64,000 nucleotides of DNA from Desulfobacteraceae bacterium Eth-SRB1. GTDB taxonomy: Bacteria > Desulfobacterota > Desulfobacteria > Desulfobacterales > ETH-SRB1. Location: contig RPGP01000029.1 in the NCBI GenBank assembly GCA_004193555.1, forward strand, positions 204,976-268,975, in the 5' to 3' direction. The notes under the pieces are model-generated. The model was not told the origin of the DNA. It searched no databases and worked only from the letters and a program-made list of their open reading frames with translations. The translations under genes and the position numbers were made by a program. Shown here piece by piece: positions 1 through 9,824 of the stretch (position 1 is the stretch's first letter; each line of letters begins with the position of its first letter).

Positions 1-690
1 ACAAGGATAAATGACATTGTGAATATGGGCAATTCTCTTGCTACATTTGCCCTCTGCCCTGATGCTGGTGGCGCCGGTGCAAAATATCTTGAAAAGCGGT
101 TCAAGGTTCCGGCCATGATTGGCCCCATGCCTATGGGTATATACAATACTGATTTTTTTATAAAAAATCTTGCGGAAAGAACGGGGAAGCCGGTTGCAGA
201 GGAGATAAAGGACGAGCGTGGTATCCTTATCGACGCCATGGCAGACACCTTCCATTATACCATGGGAAGGCGGGTGGCTATATACGGCGATCCTGATATA
301 GCTGCTGCTGTCACGAGGTTTGTTTGTGAACTGGGGATGGAGCCGGCGATTGTCGGAAGCGGGACAGAGAGCAAGCAATTTGTAGAGGAGGTATGGGCAG
401 CGGCCCACGAGTATGATTATAAACCGATCCTCTTGAACGGAGGTGATATGTTTGAATGGGAGGATTATATCAAAAAGGAGAAGATCGATTTGATCCTGAG
501 TAACTCCAAGGCTGCAAATATTTCAAAAGAGGCAAAGGTTCCGCTCGTGCGCATTGGATTTCCCGTATATGACAGGGTGGGTTGCCAGCGCCGGGCGACT
601 GTAGGCTATCGCGGTAGTGAATACCTGCTGGATTTAATAGTGAACACTTTACTGGAGAGCAAATTCCCTGATGACCGCTTGCAACAATAA
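1..690 (+). CDS. Nitrogenase component 1 beta-type subunit (NifK/NifN-like), 3' part
   Basis: The start lies left of the window: the frame is open from base 1 and 229 residues are visible. They match the C-terminal half of a nitrogenase component 1 beta-type chain, either the catalytic NifK or the cofactor-scaffold NifN. Marks seen are the segment GRRVAIYGDPD and the closing stretch RIGFPVYDR, TVGYRGS, LLDLIVNTLLE, which ends these proteins. The half that would carry the P-cluster cysteines is out of view, so the two cannot be separated. The gene overlaps the following nifE-like gene by 20 bases, so the pair is probably translationally coupled. If this is NifK, K then E is the canonical order; if NifN, the usual E-N order is inverted. 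The family is certain, the subtype is not. Confidence 0.85.
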   Translation, partial: TRINDIVNMGNSLATFALCPDAGGAGAKYLEKRFKVPAMIGPMPMGIYNTDFFIKNLAERTGKPVAEEIKDERGILIDAMADTFHYTMGRRVAIYGDPDIAAAVTRFVCELGMEPAIVGSGTESKQFVEEVWAAAHEYDYKPILLNGGDMFEWEDYIKKEKIDLILSNSKAANISKEAKVPLVRIGFPVYDRVGCQRRATVGYRGSEYLLDLIVNTLLESKFPDDRLQQ

Positions 691-1942
691 AAAAAGCTCC
701 TTTCCCTCCTGCAGCCGGCCTTCCGCTCCCGGGAAGATCACCGAGCGAAGTTGCGCTTATGCCGGCGCAAGATGGATGCTTGCCCCTTTGAAAGACGCGA
801 TCCATGTAGTGCATGGGCCGGTGGGCTGCGCGTATAACGGCGTCATGGTTCGAGGCACAGCCTATCGTATATTTTCCACAGACCTGAGAGAGAAAGATAT
901 TATCTTCGGTGGACGGGAAAGGCTCGCAAGAACACTTAAAGAGGCAAAGATCCTTATGCCCGATGCAAAATATATATTCGTTTATAATACCTGCAGCTCG
1001 GCAATCATCGGTGATGACATGGAAGCCATTTGCAATAAAATGGAAGATGAGCTGGGTTGTCCCATTGTCCTGGTTGATTGTCCTGGGTTTAAAGGTCAAA
1101 GTGAAGCTGCCGGCCACAAAATTGCCTATGAATGCTTACTGAATCGGTTTGTTGGGCAAAAACAAAGAGACACAGGTCATTATGATGTAAACATTATCGG
1201 ACAATACAATGTTAATGAAACAAAAATTATAAAGTCCCTTCTTTCCAGAATGGGGATAAATGTCCATTGTGTATTTACCGGTGATGCATCCTATGAAAGG
1301 ATTATCACTGCCCATTGTGTCAAACTTAATCTTATTATCTGTAAGAACACCGGGCAATTTTTTGCTGAAACTATGCAGGAAAGATATGGAGTTCCTTATT
1401 TAAAAGTTTCTTTTCTCAGTCTCTCTCAAAGCATAAATAGCCTGCGTAGAATTGGCAAATATTTTGGTTTGGAGAAGGAGGCGGAAACGGTCATTGATGA
1501 AGAATACAAGGCCATAAAATCTCAGCTTACTCAATTTTTGCCCGGGCTTAAAGGAAAAAAGGCGGCCGTTTTTTTAGGCGCCGCTCGTATAGCGGATTTG
1601 GTAAAGACATTTGAGGCTTTAGATATGGAGGTGGTTTTTGTAGGTTCACGGTTTGGCAATGCTGTTAACTATAGAGATATTCGGCAAATGGCTAAGGTAG
1701 ATATACATATTGTAGATGACCCTTCAGAACAGAATTTAGAAGACTTATTCTGCAAACTAAGGCCCGATGTATTCATAGCCGGCATCAAAGAACAGTCTCT
1801 CTGTCATAAATTCGGTATCGGCACATTGCTTCCTCAATTAGGCGCCTATGTTGGTTTCAAAGGTTTTTTAAATTTTACCAGGGATGTACATAAGGCCATT
1901 TATGCGCCCGTGTGGCGGCTGGCAAGGGAAGAAATGCCGTAA
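671..1942 (+). CDS. nifE: Nitrogenase FeMo-cofactor scaffold alpha chain, NifE-like
   Basis: A 423-residue component 1 alpha-type protein. NifE with NifN forms the scaffold on which the iron-molybdenum cofactor is matured before transfer to NifDK. The three cysteines that ligate the subunit-interface cluster in NifD/NifE are visible: Cys28 in TERSCAYAG, Cys53 in HGPVGCAYN and Cys108 in YNTCSSAIIGDD. The C-terminus VGFKGFLNFTRD resembles the NifE ending. The region where NifD has its cofactor histidine (PQLGAYVGFKGF) has no His, which argues for NifE over catalytic NifD. It is slightly shorter than usual NifE (about 450-480 residues). It overlaps the upstream beta-type gene and is followed at once by modA. 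No NifN follows it. A nitrogenase-like homologue of other function is possible, but nifV and modABC next door favour a true nif system. Confidence 0.75.
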   Translation: MTACNNKKSSFPSCSRPSAPGKITERSCAYAGARWMLAPLKDAIHVVHGPVGCAYNGVMVRGTAYRIFSTDLREKDIIFGGRERLARTLKEAKILMPDAKYIFVYNTCSSAIIGDDMEAICNKMEDELGCPIVLVDCPGFKGQSEAAGHKIAYECLLNRFVGQKQRDTGHYDVNIIGQYNVNETKIIKSLLSRMGINVHCVFTGDASYERIITAHCVKLNLIICKNTGQFFAETMQERYGVPYLKVSFLSLSQSINSLRRIGKYFGLEKEAETVIDEEYKAIKSQLTQFLPGLKGKKAAVFLGAARIADLVKTFEALDMEVVFVGSRFGNAVNYRDIRQMAKVDIHIVDDPSEQNLEDLFCKLRPDVFIAGIKEQSLCHKFGIGTLLPQLGAYVGFKGFLNFTRDVHKAIYAPVWRLAREEMP

Positions 1943-1955
1943 AAAGAGAATCATT

Positions 1956-2720
1956 ATGAAACTGGTTGAATACTTGAAAAAATATGTGGCGCTGTTTTTA
2001 GTGATACTGGTTTGCTTCGTTCCTTTCACTGCTTTTGCGCAAAAAGAATCTAAGGAACTTCTTGTGTTTGCCGGAGCAGGAATGAGGTTGCCATTAAACA
2101 AAATAGGAAAAAAATTTGAGAAAAAATATAAGGTAAAGGTTATCTATGATTATGAAGGAAGCGGAAGACTGGGCAACAAGATACTGGTCGGGCAAACCCC
2201 TGATGTCTTTATTCCGGGCAGCGACAGGTGGGCAAAGATTATAAAGGAAAAGGGCTGTATAAAAGATTACACCCCGATTGCTTATCATACCCCTGTTATC
2301 ATTACCCCTGACGGAAATATGAAGGTAAACTCCCTTGTTGATTTTATTAACAACAAAAATCGAATCGTATTGGGTGATATCAAGGCGTGTGCCATAGGCA
2401 TGGTTTCTGCTGCAATATTTAAAAAAGCGGATCTCAAAGAATCAAAGATGAATGTAAAAGCCAGGGGCGTAACAGTAAAGCAATTAGTGTTATGGATTGA
2501 AGGGAATAACGCTGATGGTTCTATTGTCTGGAAGGCAGACGCTGTTCAGTCCGGCAAGGTAAGGATTATCGACATTCCTGAGCAATATAACTTCATAAGT
2601 ATTATTCCGGTTTGTCAAATGGTTAGGCATAAAAAAGAGACGTCTCAATATGTTCATTATCTCTTAAGCGCTGAAGGTAAGGGAATTTTTAGAAAATATG
2701 GGTTTGAGGTGGCAAATTAA
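1956..2720 (+). CDS. modA: Molybdate/tungstate-type ABC transporter, periplasmic binding protein
   Basis: A 254-residue extracellular solute-binding protein of the ModA/WtpA type. I start it at the ATG at 1956, because from there it opens with a clear signal peptide: a lysine-containing start, a hydrophobic core (ALFLVILVCFVPF) and a cleavage-like AFAQ near residue 29. An upstream in-frame start would run through the end of nifE and lose the signal peptide. The mature part begins LLVFAGAGMRLPL and carries the oxyanion-binding pattern of the family (YEGSGRLGNKI, TPDVFIPGS). It sits 13 bases after nifE and ahead of modB and modC, so it is probably co-transcribed with nif genes to supply Mo for the cofactor. 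Tungstate or another oxyanion cannot be excluded. Confidence 0.85.
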   Translation: MKLVEYLKKYVALFLVILVCFVPFTAFAQKESKELLVFAGAGMRLPLNKIGKKFEKKYKVKVIYDYEGSGRLGNKILVGQTPDVFIPGSDRWAKIIKEKGCIKDYTPIAYHTPVIITPDGNMKVNSLVDFINNKNRIVLGDIKACAIGMVSAAIFKKADLKESKMNVKARGVTVKQLVLWIEGNNADGSIVWKADAVQSGKVRIIDIPEQYNFISIIPVCQMVRHKKETSQYVHYLLSAEGKGIFRKYGFEVAN

Positions 2721-3070
2721 AAGATGAACGTTCAACACCCGCCTGCCATGCATTACAAACGATGGTGGTATGATCATTGTCACAGGGCAGAAATACAAGG
2801 ATATTCTACCATGACTACTCAAAGGCATTGCGGGCAGGTCGAACATCGAACATCGAACGTCGAATAAAAGAAAGGAATTAGCCGCAGATAAACGCAGATA
2901 AACGCAGATAAACGCGGATATTTTTCTCGTTCCCATGCTCCAGCGTGGGAATGCATACCATATGGGTTGCCACGCCGGAGCATGGGAACCAGGGAAACGT
3001 CCAACATCGAATATCGAATAAAGAAAGAAAAAGATAATTAGGCGCAAGAGGCGCAAAAAGAAGATATACA
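2721..3070. repeat. Gene-free spacer between modA and modB packed with four repeat types
   Basis: No gene seen. Three short-word repeats occur: GAACATC/GAACGTC heptamers at 2838-2864 and 2997-3020, and four copies of a ten-base word (CGCAGATAAA with variants) at 2881-2920. A hairpin has arms at about 2931-2950 (GTTCCCATGCTCCAGCGTGG) and 2970-2989 (its near-exact complement). The spacer interrupts what must have been a compact modABC operon, so it looks like an insertion. Confidence 0.8.
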
Positions 3071-3859
3071 ATGAAAAAGCTTTCCTTTGACACAGCCATA
3101 TCGTTCATCACAGGAATTTTTGTGTGCCTGATTGTGCTCCCCATGTTTGCTCTGTTTACAGCAACTTCGTTTGGAGAGCTGATAAATCAGTTCGGATCTC
3201 CGCTGGTTCTGTCAGCCATAGCAATAAGTCTTGAAACATCGCTGATAGTGGTCTTGCTGGCATTATGCCTCGGAATCCCCGTGGCATATTTGCTGGCAAT
3301 GAAAGACTTTAAAGGTAAGGAGATACTCGATACACTGGTCGATCTTCCTATTTGCATGCCTCCTCTCGTTGCGGGGTTGGCTCTGCTAATCCTGCTGGGA
3401 GGAAATAATAAGTTTGGCAGTATGTTAAGCAACTGCGGAATTGACCTGATATTCTCTAAAAAGGGGATCATAATTGCGCAGCTTTTTGTTTCAATGCCTT
3501 TTTTAATAAAATCAGCGAGGGGAGCATTTGAATCAATAAATAAAAATGTAACCAACGCCTCTTTAACCCTGGGCGCATCAAAATTCTATACGTTTAAAAA
3601 AGTTCTCCTTCCCCTGGCTAAAAATGGCATCTATGCCGGAATGGTTATGACGTGGGCAAGGGCGCTTGGAGAATTTGGCGCAACTTCCATGGTTGCCGGC
3701 TGTATCCCTCTTAAAACCGAAACAATGCCGGTAGCCATTTATCAGAATGCCATGTCAGGGGAGCTGACTTCATCAATTGCCATTGCCCTGCTTTTATTAG
3801 TGTTTTCTTTTACTTCATTATTGATATTCAAGTCACGAGTCAGAGGACAAACGGGGTAA
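3071..3859 (+). CDS. modB: Molybdate/tungstate-type ABC transporter permease
   Basis: A 262-residue integral membrane permease of the ModB/WtpB/CysT family, the membrane channel of the oxyanion importer. Hydrophobic helices are spread over the whole length (first about residues 10-30, last about 235-255). The cytoplasmic EAA loop that docks on the ATPase is visible around residues 155-185 as NASLTLGASKFYTFKKVLLP. The following WARALGEFGATSMVAG is highly typical of molybdate and sulfate permeases. The ATPase gene begins 5 bases downstream, so the two are one transcription unit. It is separated from modA by a 350-base repeat-filled spacer, which is unusual for this operon. Confidence 0.9.
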   Translation: MKKLSFDTAISFITGIFVCLIVLPMFALFTATSFGELINQFGSPLVLSAIAISLETSLIVVLLALCLGIPVAYLLAMKDFKGKEILDTLVDLPICMPPLVAGLALLILLGGNNKFGSMLSNCGIDLIFSKKGIIIAQLFVSMPFLIKSARGAFESINKNVTNASLTLGASKFYTFKKVLLPLAKNGIYAGMVMTWARALGEFGATSMVAGCIPLKTETMPVAIYQNAMSGELTSSIAIALLLLVFSFTSLLIFKSRVRGQTG

Positions 3860-3864
3860 GCGAA

Positions 3865-5022
3865 ATGGGCATCGCATTAAAGAAAATTTCAAAAAGTTAC
3901 AACGGCCAGGCAGTGCTGAAAAACTTAAACCTGGAGATTAACAGGGGAGAGTTTCATGTCCTGTTGGGACCAAGCGGCGGCGGCAAGACAACAATACTTT
4001 CTGTAATAGCGGGTTTGATTAGACAGGATAATGGAGATGTTTTGATCGGAAAACGGAATGTGAGCAACCTTTCACCGGAAAAAAGAAAAATTGGTTTTGT
4101 TTTTCAGGACTATGCCCTGTTTCCGCATCTAACTGTTTTTGACAATGTAGCCTATGGGCTCAGGGTCAAAAATGTTGAAGAAAGTGAGATAAACCAAAAG
4201 GTTGAATATTATTTAAGCAAAGTAAGCATTGAAAAGGAAAAGGGTAAATTTTCGCGCCAGTTAAGCGGAGGACAAAAACAAAGGGTTGCCTTAATCAGGG
4301 CGCTTATTACTGAACCGGAAATACTTCTGCTGGATGAGCCTATGAGCAATCTCGATGCCCTGACCAAAGAGACAACAGGAAATGAATTGAAAACCATTCA
4401 GCAGGAAATGGGAATGACCACGGTCTATGTTACCCATAACCAGGATGAGGCAATTTTGTTAGGAGATCGTGTTTCGGTGCTTAACCACGGAGAAATAGAG
4501 CAGATCGAAGCCCCTGATGAACTATTTTATCATCCTAAAACCGAGTTTGTAGCCCGTTTTGTCGGCGCTAAAAATATTTTAAAAGTACGAATAATTGAAA
4601 TAAATCAGTATGGAGCTGTTGCGCAGGTCAATAATAGCGGACTGGGTCAACCTGTTCAAATTAGAGTTAACAAATATCCTATTTTTGAAAAAGGGAAAGA
4701 GATCAACCTTTGTATCCATCCGGAAAAAATTAGCCTAAAAAGAGAAAACAAAGCGTCTGACGTCAACTTGAATCGAATCAGAGGGAAGCTAATAAATAAA
4801 ACAAACAACGGCAACGGCTTAAAGGCAACGATTGACACTAACGGTATGGAGCTTCATGCAACAATCCCAAAAGATCTTTTTGACTTTAAGATACACGAAG
4901 ATGTTTGGGTCTGTTTTGCCCCGGATGCGCCTCATCCGTTATGCGGCAAAAAATGCAGAGCCCCGGAGGCTGGAAGAAGATGCCTTGTAACTACTCAGGT
5001 GGATAGGCTGTTAGGCTGTTAG
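3865..5022 (+). CDS. modC: Molybdate/tungstate-type ABC transporter ATP-binding protein
   Basis: A 385-residue ABC ATPase that powers the oxyanion importer. Seen are Walker A GPSGGGKTT (residues 35-43), the signature LSGGQKQR, Walker B ILLLDEPMSNLD and the switch histidine in VYVTHNQDE, followed from about residue 240 by a TOBE-like C-terminal domain that in this family binds the oxyanion and gives feedback control. The last part is odd: after CFAPDAPHPL the chain continues with a Cys/Arg-rich tail ending VDRLLGC. These final codons lie inside the GGCTGTTA-type repeat that fills the downstream spacer, so an insertion seems to have replaced the original end of the gene. The function is probably kept because the core domains are complete. 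Confidence 0.9.
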   Translation: MGIALKKISKSYNGQAVLKNLNLEINRGEFHVLLGPSGGGKTTILSVIAGLIRQDNGDVLIGKRNVSNLSPEKRKIGFVFQDYALFPHLTVFDNVAYGLRVKNVEESEINQKVEYYLSKVSIEKEKGKFSRQLSGGQKQRVALIRALITEPEILLLDEPMSNLDALTKETTGNELKTIQQEMGMTTVYVTHNQDEAILLGDRVSVLNHGEIEQIEAPDELFYHPKTEFVARFVGAKNILKVRIIEINQYGAVAQVNNSGLGQPVQIRVNKYPIFEKGKEINLCIHPEKISLKRENKASDVNLNRIRGKLINKTNNGNGLKATIDTNGMELHATIPKDLFDFKIHEDVWVCFAPDAPHPLCGKKCRAPEAGRRCLVTTQVDRLLGC

Positions 5023-5189
5023 GCTATTAGGCTGTAGGCTGTTAGGAAAAAGTGATGATACGACGCATCCTGAAGCCATGTTTGGTACGAAAAGCTGCTG
5101 TTTATTCGCCAGAGTGCGACAATCACGCTTTTCTGTCTCCTTCAGCCTAACAGTCTAACAGCCTTCAGCCTAATAGCATCCTAACAGCT
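5003..5189. repeat. GGCTGTTA-word inverted repeat between modC and nifV
   Basis: The left arm (5003-5047) iterates GGCTGTTA-like words; the right arm (about 5139-5189) iterates the complement (CAGCCTAACAG, TAACAGCCTTCAGCC). About 90 bases lie between them. The left arm overlaps the last codons of modC and the right arm ends just before the Shine-Dalgarno of nifV. The same word family occurs at 16481-16500, 40911-40980 and 47278-47434. Confidence 0.85.
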
Positions 5190-5206
5190 TTGGAGGAGTG
5201 ACCAAA

Positions 5207-6313
5207 ATGAAAGGAATTGTTGACTCTACCTTAAGGGAAGGAGAACAGACAGCCAATGTCTATTTTGACCTGACGGAAAAGCTGCGTATCATTGATCTGC
5301 TCATAAAGGTGGGCGTTGATGAGATAGAGTTAGGGATTGCAGCGCAAAATTCCGAGATCGATAAACTCATCAAAGAAGCCGGAAAACTTGCAGGTTGCCC
5401 GAAACTTGCCCTCTGGTGCCGGTGTCTTCCGAAAGATATTGAGGAAAGCCTGAAGCTTTGTCCCGATATTCTCGCTATCTCCATACCGGTATCGGATATC
5501 CATATAAAACAAAAGCTTGACAAAGATAGAAAATGGGCGCTGGCCAGGGTCTGTGAAGGTATAAGGCAGGCCAAAAATTTATCATCATGTTACCTCTCGC
5601 TGGGTCTGGAAGATGCCTCCAGGGCTGATATGGATTTTGTCGAGGAGGTCTGCCTTCTGGCCGAGAAGGAAGGTATAAACAGGATCCGTTTTGCCGATAC
5701 CGTGGGAATTATGGATCCTATCTTGATGTTCGAAACTATTATGCGGCTGAGAAACCGCCTTGGCATTGATATCGGGGTCCACACCCATAATGACTTTGGA
5801 ATGGCCACGGCCAATGTAATAAGCGCCCTTGCAGCCGGCGCGGATTTTGCGGATGTTACAGTAAATGGTCTTGGTGAACGAGCCGGCAATGCGGTACTGG
5901 AAGAGGTAGTGGGCTTTTTGGAGAAAAGAAAGGGGACGGACAAATACAACCTGAAACGCCTCCGTCCTCTTTCCGAGTATGTTGCAAAAGTTTCCGGCAT
6001 TTCTCTTTCTCCAAGAAAGCCTGTGGTTGGAAAAGATATTTTTACATGCGAGTCGGGTATCCATATAGACGGTTTGGTAAAGAATCCCTCAAACTATGAA
6101 CCTTATGATCCGTCAGAAGTCTGTCTCGAAAGAAAATTTCTCATCGGCAAAAAAGCGGGGGAAAATGCATTGCGCCATAAACTGCAAAGTCTTGGCATAA
6201 AAACAGAAGATTACCAGATGGAAAGAGTCTTAAGGCGAGTTAAGAAAGAATCTACAACACTGATGACAAGCCTTGCGGATGACAAATTGCTTCAAATAGC
6301 GTTGGAAGGTTAG
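5207..6313 (+). CDS. nifV: Homocitrate synthase
   Basis: A 368-residue HMG-CoA-lyase-like (DRE-TIM) acyltransferase. NifV condenses 2-oxoglutarate with acetyl-CoA to homocitrate, the organic ligand of FeMo-co. Seen are the N-terminal DSTLREGEQ, the metal-binding HTHNDFGMATAN, the NGLGERAGNA motif and the CESGIHIDGLVKNP segment. I chose the ATG at 5207 because GGAGGA at 5192-5197 then lies 9 bases upstream; the GTG at 5198 would abut that site. The length suits NifV (about 370-390 residues) and is too short for isopropylmalate synthase, which has an extra regulatory domain. Its place between modC and nifA supports nitrogen fixation. A lysine-pathway homocitrate synthase or a citramalate-type enzyme is less likely. 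Confidence 0.85.
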   Translation: MKGIVDSTLREGEQTANVYFDLTEKLRIIDLLIKVGVDEIELGIAAQNSEIDKLIKEAGKLAGCPKLALWCRCLPKDIEESLKLCPDILAISIPVSDIHIKQKLDKDRKWALARVCEGIRQAKNLSSCYLSLGLEDASRADMDFVEEVCLLAEKEGINRIRFADTVGIMDPILMFETIMRLRNRLGIDIGVHTHNDFGMATANVISALAAGADFADVTVNGLGERAGNAVLEEVVGFLEKRKGTDKYNLKRLRPLSEYVAKVSGISLSPRKPVVGKDIFTCESGIHIDGLVKNPSNYEPYDPSEVCLERKFLIGKKAGENALRHKLQSLGIKTEDYQMERVLRRVKKESTTLMTSLADDKLLQIALEG

Positions 6314-6350
6314 GTCTCACGTAAAAATAAATTCGCAGAGAGAGATGGAA

Positions 6351-7901
6351 TTATCGAAGCTCTTTAAGTTTAATCCGATATTTGTTTACTCTGAGTCCCA
6401 TAATCCTTTCAGATGTATCGAGTAGTCTTGCAGCGGCGGTTATATTTCCTCGGGAGATCTTTAATGCGTCAATAATTATATCTCTTTCAAATGTGGCTAA
6501 AGCGGCTTGTAGAGAGCTGGAAGAAACTGTGCCCGATTCCTCGGCTGTTTGGGTAGTGGGTGGGAGATGGTAGCTATGGATCACATGATCAGCGCAAAGA
6601 AGGACCGCCCGTTCCATACAGTTTTCAAGCTCCCGTACATTGCCGGGCCAGTGATAGCGCATGAGCATATCAATGGCTGGCGTTGAAATTCTTCTTATGT
6701 CTTTTTTATACTTCTTGCTGTACTTTTCAAGAAAATAATCTGCCAAAAGGAGGATATCTGTTTTTTTCTCCCTTAATGGAGGAAGATATATTGGAAATAT
6801 GTTCAGACGATAGTACAGATCTTCTCTGAAGTCGCCTTCTTTTAACGCCTTTTCCAGTGGCTTGTTGGTAGCGGTTATAATTCGTACATCGACCTTGATA
6901 GTATTGGTCCCGCCGATTCGTTCGATTTCTTTTTCCTGAAGAACACGCAGGAGTTTGGCCTGGGCCGGCAGATTAAGCGTACCGATCTCATCCAAAAACA
7001 GAGTCCCTTTGTGCGCATGTTCAAATTTGCCGATCCTTCTTTCCAGTGCCCCGGTAAAAGCCCCCTTTTCGTGGCCGAAGAGTTCGTTTTCTATCAAGGT
7101 TTCCGGAAGGGCGGCACAGTTCACCTTGACAAATGCCTTTTCCGACCTCAAGCTGTTGTAGTGGATGGCGTTGGCTACAAGCTCTTTGCCGGTACCGCTT
7201 TCTCCCCTGATGAGGACAGTGGCATCGCTTGCCGAAACCTGGTCGATTGCCTCGAAGACCTCTCTCATCTTGTTACTTCTACCCACGATATTATAAAAGC
7301 TGTACCGTTCTTTAAGCTGTTCCCGCAAGGTGACATTTTCGTGGCGAAGGCGGTCCTTTTCTTCTGCCATCATACGGCTGATTCTTATGGCCTGAGCAAC
7401 ATTGGAGGCGATAACAGTCAGCAGTCTCAGGTCCTCCTCAAAAGAAACCTCCTTGCTGAAGAGCCGATCCACACTCAATGTTCCGCAAACAAAGGAACCT
7501 ATTCTGATGGGCACACAGATAAAGGAAATGTTTTCTTTTCCAATATCTCCGCGCGCTTTGGTCCTGTTCAAGAATAACGGTTCTTCACCCACATGGGGAA
7601 TGATCACCGGTTCCCCGGTTTCGACGACCTTTCCGGTGAGCCCTTCGCCTATTTGATAATGACCTCTTTGCCTCTCCTGGTTGGTTAATCCGTGCGCTGC
7701 TTCAATATTCAGATCCTGGGTTTCAGAGTCCAAAATAGTGATGGTCCCCCGTTCCATGCCCATCCTGGAGTGAAGGATTTTGAGAATCGGATTCAGGGCC
7801 TCTTTTGGGTCAGGACTAGATACAAGCAGTTGACCGATTTCATAGAGAACGGTGAATTCCTGTACTTTTCTTTTTAAAGCAGAACGGCTGGAAGGTTGCA
7901 T
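6351..7901 (-). CDS. nifA: Sigma-54-dependent nitrogen fixation activator, NifA-type
   Basis: A 516-residue enhancer-binding protein with three domains. It has an N-terminal GAF sensor (about residues 20-180), a central AAA+ sigma-54 activation domain with Walker A GESGTGKE and the sigma-54 contact loop GAFTGA, and a C-terminal Fis-type helix-turn-helix ([20 protein letters not shown]). This is the NifA layout; NifA drives nif operons from -24/-12 promoters. I start at the ATG at 7901, preceded by an AGAGA site and giving [12 protein letters not shown]. Upstream in-frame codons encode an atypical hydrophobic stretch with no ribosome site. It lies 141 bases downstream of amt in the same direction and converges with nifV. 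The location beside nif, amt and glnK supports NifA over other GAF-containing activators. Confidence 0.8.
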   Translation of the reverse strand: MQPSSRSALKRKVQEFTVLYEIGQLLVSSPDPKEALNPILKILHSRMGMERGTITILDSETQDLNIEAAHGLTNQERQRGHYQIGEGLTGKVVETGEPVIIPHVGEEPLFLNRTKARGDIGKENISFICVPIRIGSFVCGTLSVDRLFSKEVSFEEDLRLLTVIASNVAQAIRISRMMAEEKDRLRHENVTLREQLKERYSFYNIVGRSNKMREVFEAIDQVSASDATVLIRGESGTGKELVANAIHYNSLRSEKAFVKVNCAALPETLIENELFGHEKGAFTGALERRIGKFEHAHKGTLFLDEIGTLNLPAQAKLLRVLQEKEIERIGGTNTIKVDVRIITATNKPLEKALKEGDFREDLYYRLNIFPIYLPPLREKKTDILLLADYFLEKYSKKYKKDIRRISTPAIDMLMRYHWPGNVRELENCMERAVLLCADHVIHSYHLPPTTQTAEESGTVSSSSLQAALATFERDIIIDALKISRGNITAAARLLDTSERIMGLRVNKYRIKLKELR

Positions 7902-8042
7902 TTTTATCTCTATAATAGACGAAAAAAAGTAAATTAGAGCCGAGTCTGACAGGAACGCCATTGTAACTGACAGACACGACCCTAATCTTGTGCTCACCTG
8001 AAACGCCGCTGTCACAGACGAGCGCGCCGGTTAACAATCAAC

Positions 8043-9380
8043 TTATTGCTGCGAATAGGTCGAAACGGCAAAGTCAGGATAAGCATTGGCTCCATGCTCC
8101 GAATGATCCAGACCCTTGGCCTCATCTTCGGGAGAAATTCTTAGGCCTATGGTTTTGTCGATTATTTTAAACAGTATATACGCGACAAGGAATGTCCATA
8201 TAAAGCAGGCGCCTATACCTATCAGTTGCACACCTATTATTTTTAGTGATGTGCCGCCTATATTGAAAATACCGGCTGCAAGGGTTCCCCATGCTCCATT
8301 AACACCATGAACCGATATGGCGCCTACCGGGTCGTCAACCCTTATCCTGTCAAAGAAGATGACCGAAAAGACTACGATAATACCTGCAATCGCACCGATA
8401 ATTACCGAGCTTAATGGGGTAACATTTGCGCAGCCTGCGGTAATAGCTACCAGGCCGGCAAGAGCTCCGTTTAAACTCATACCTGCATCCGGTTTTCCGA
8501 ATTTTATCCAGGAGGTGAACATCGCAAATACAGCGGCGGTTGCAGCAGCCAGGTTTGTATTTACAAAGATCATGGCGATATCTTTATTTGCCGCAGTTGT
8601 TGAGCCCGGGTTAAATCCAAACCATCCTAACCATAAGATAAATACACCCAGGGCTGCTATTGGTATATTATGCCCGAGAATTGGTTTTATGCCGCCATCC
8701 TTTGTGTATTTTCCAAGCCGAGGACCAAGCACGATAGCGCCGGCAAGAGCGGCCCAACCACCAACCGAATGAACTACTGTAGAGCCTGCAAAATCAATAA
8801 ATCCCAGATTCTCGAGCCAGCCGTTACCATGAAAGAGACTTCCCCAAGCCCAACTTCCAAAAACAGGGTAAACCAGGGCGCTGATGAAGACACTGTATAA
8901 AAGGTATCCTGAAAATTTAGTTCTTTCTGCCATAGCCCCGGATACAATAGTTGCTGCTGTAGCGCAAAATACTACCTGAAACATCCAGAAGGCAAGTACC
9001 CAAGGATCGCCTCCCGGCGTAAAGTCGCTAAGGAAGAATCCTGAGGTCCCTATCCATCCTGTTTTTGAGATGCCGAACATCAGTCCGAAGCCGACAGCCC
9101 AGAATGCTAATGAACCGATGGAGAAATCCATGAGATTTTTCATCATGATGTTGACTGCGTTTTTAGCCCGGGTAAAACCGCATTCCACAAGAGCAAACCC
9201 AGCCTGCATGAAAAAGACAAGCGCTGCTGCTACAAGGGTCCATACATAGTCGGCGTGGGTCTGTACCAGCTCAATGGCAGCCTTGTTAGACATCACAGTA
9301 GGCGGAGGATCAGCGGCCCAGACACAGGATATATTTATTAGTGTGAATAATAATAATAATAAGAGAGCTATTTTTTTCAT
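8043..9380 (-). CDS. amt: Ammonium transporter
   Basis: A 445-residue Amt/MEP/Rh channel that moves ammonia or ammonium across the inner membrane. It opens with a signal-peptide-like segment (MKKIALLLLLLF, then SCVWAADPPP), as Amt proteins of this length do, followed by about 11 membrane helices. Family marks are AGFALVECGFTRAKNAVNI, the conserved DFAGSTVVHSVGG with one pore histidine, and SVHGVNGAWGT with the second. The ATG at 9380 is used because TGGAGGAA lies just upstream. The glnK start of translation is 364 bases upstream and its stop 25 bases away, the classic glnK-amt pair in which the PII protein plugs the channel when nitrogen is plentiful. It is expected to be read from the sigma-54 promoter ahead of glnK. 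Confidence 0.95.
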   Translation of the reverse strand: MKKIALLLLLLFTLINISCVWAADPPPTVMSNKAAIELVQTHADYVWTLVAAALVFFMQAGFALVECGFTRAKNAVNIMMKNLMDFSIGSLAFWAVGFGLMFGISKTGWIGTSGFFLSDFTPGGDPWVLAFWMFQVVFCATAATIVSGAMAERTKFSGYLLYSVFISALVYPVFGSWAWGSLFHGNGWLENLGFIDFAGSTVVHSVGGWAALAGAIVLGPRLGKYTKDGGIKPILGHNIPIAALGVFILWLGWFGFNPGSTTAANKDIAMIFVNTNLAAATAAVFAMFTSWIKFGKPDAGMSLNGALAGLVAITAGCANVTPLSSVIIGAIAGIIVVFSVIFFDRIRVDDPVGAISVHGVNGAWGTLAAGIFNIGGTSLKIIGVQLIGIGACFIWTFLVAYILFKIIDKTIGLRISPEDEAKGLDHSEHGANAYPDFAVSTYSQQ

Positions 9381-9405
9381 AATTTTTTCCTCCATACATT
9401 ATAAT

Positions 9406-9824
<419 letters not shown>

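Noticed and set aside
470-1117. 215-residue open frame on the minus strand
   Set aside because: Lies antisense to the NifK/NifN-like and NifE genes, which have clear family motifs; no family character or ribosome site of its own.
2881-2920. Tandem ten-base repeats considered as a CRISPR array
   Set aside because: No spacers: the words are directly adjacent, and there are no cas genes in the window.
2664-3144. Three overlapping minus-strand frames of 62-135 residues between modA and modB
   Set aside because: They are translations of repeat words (for example the tandem CGCAGATAAA stretch), seen as repetitive peptides in every frame.
7011-7577. 188-residue open frame on the plus strand
   Set aside because: Antisense shadow of nifA, whose AAA+ motifs are intact on the other strand.
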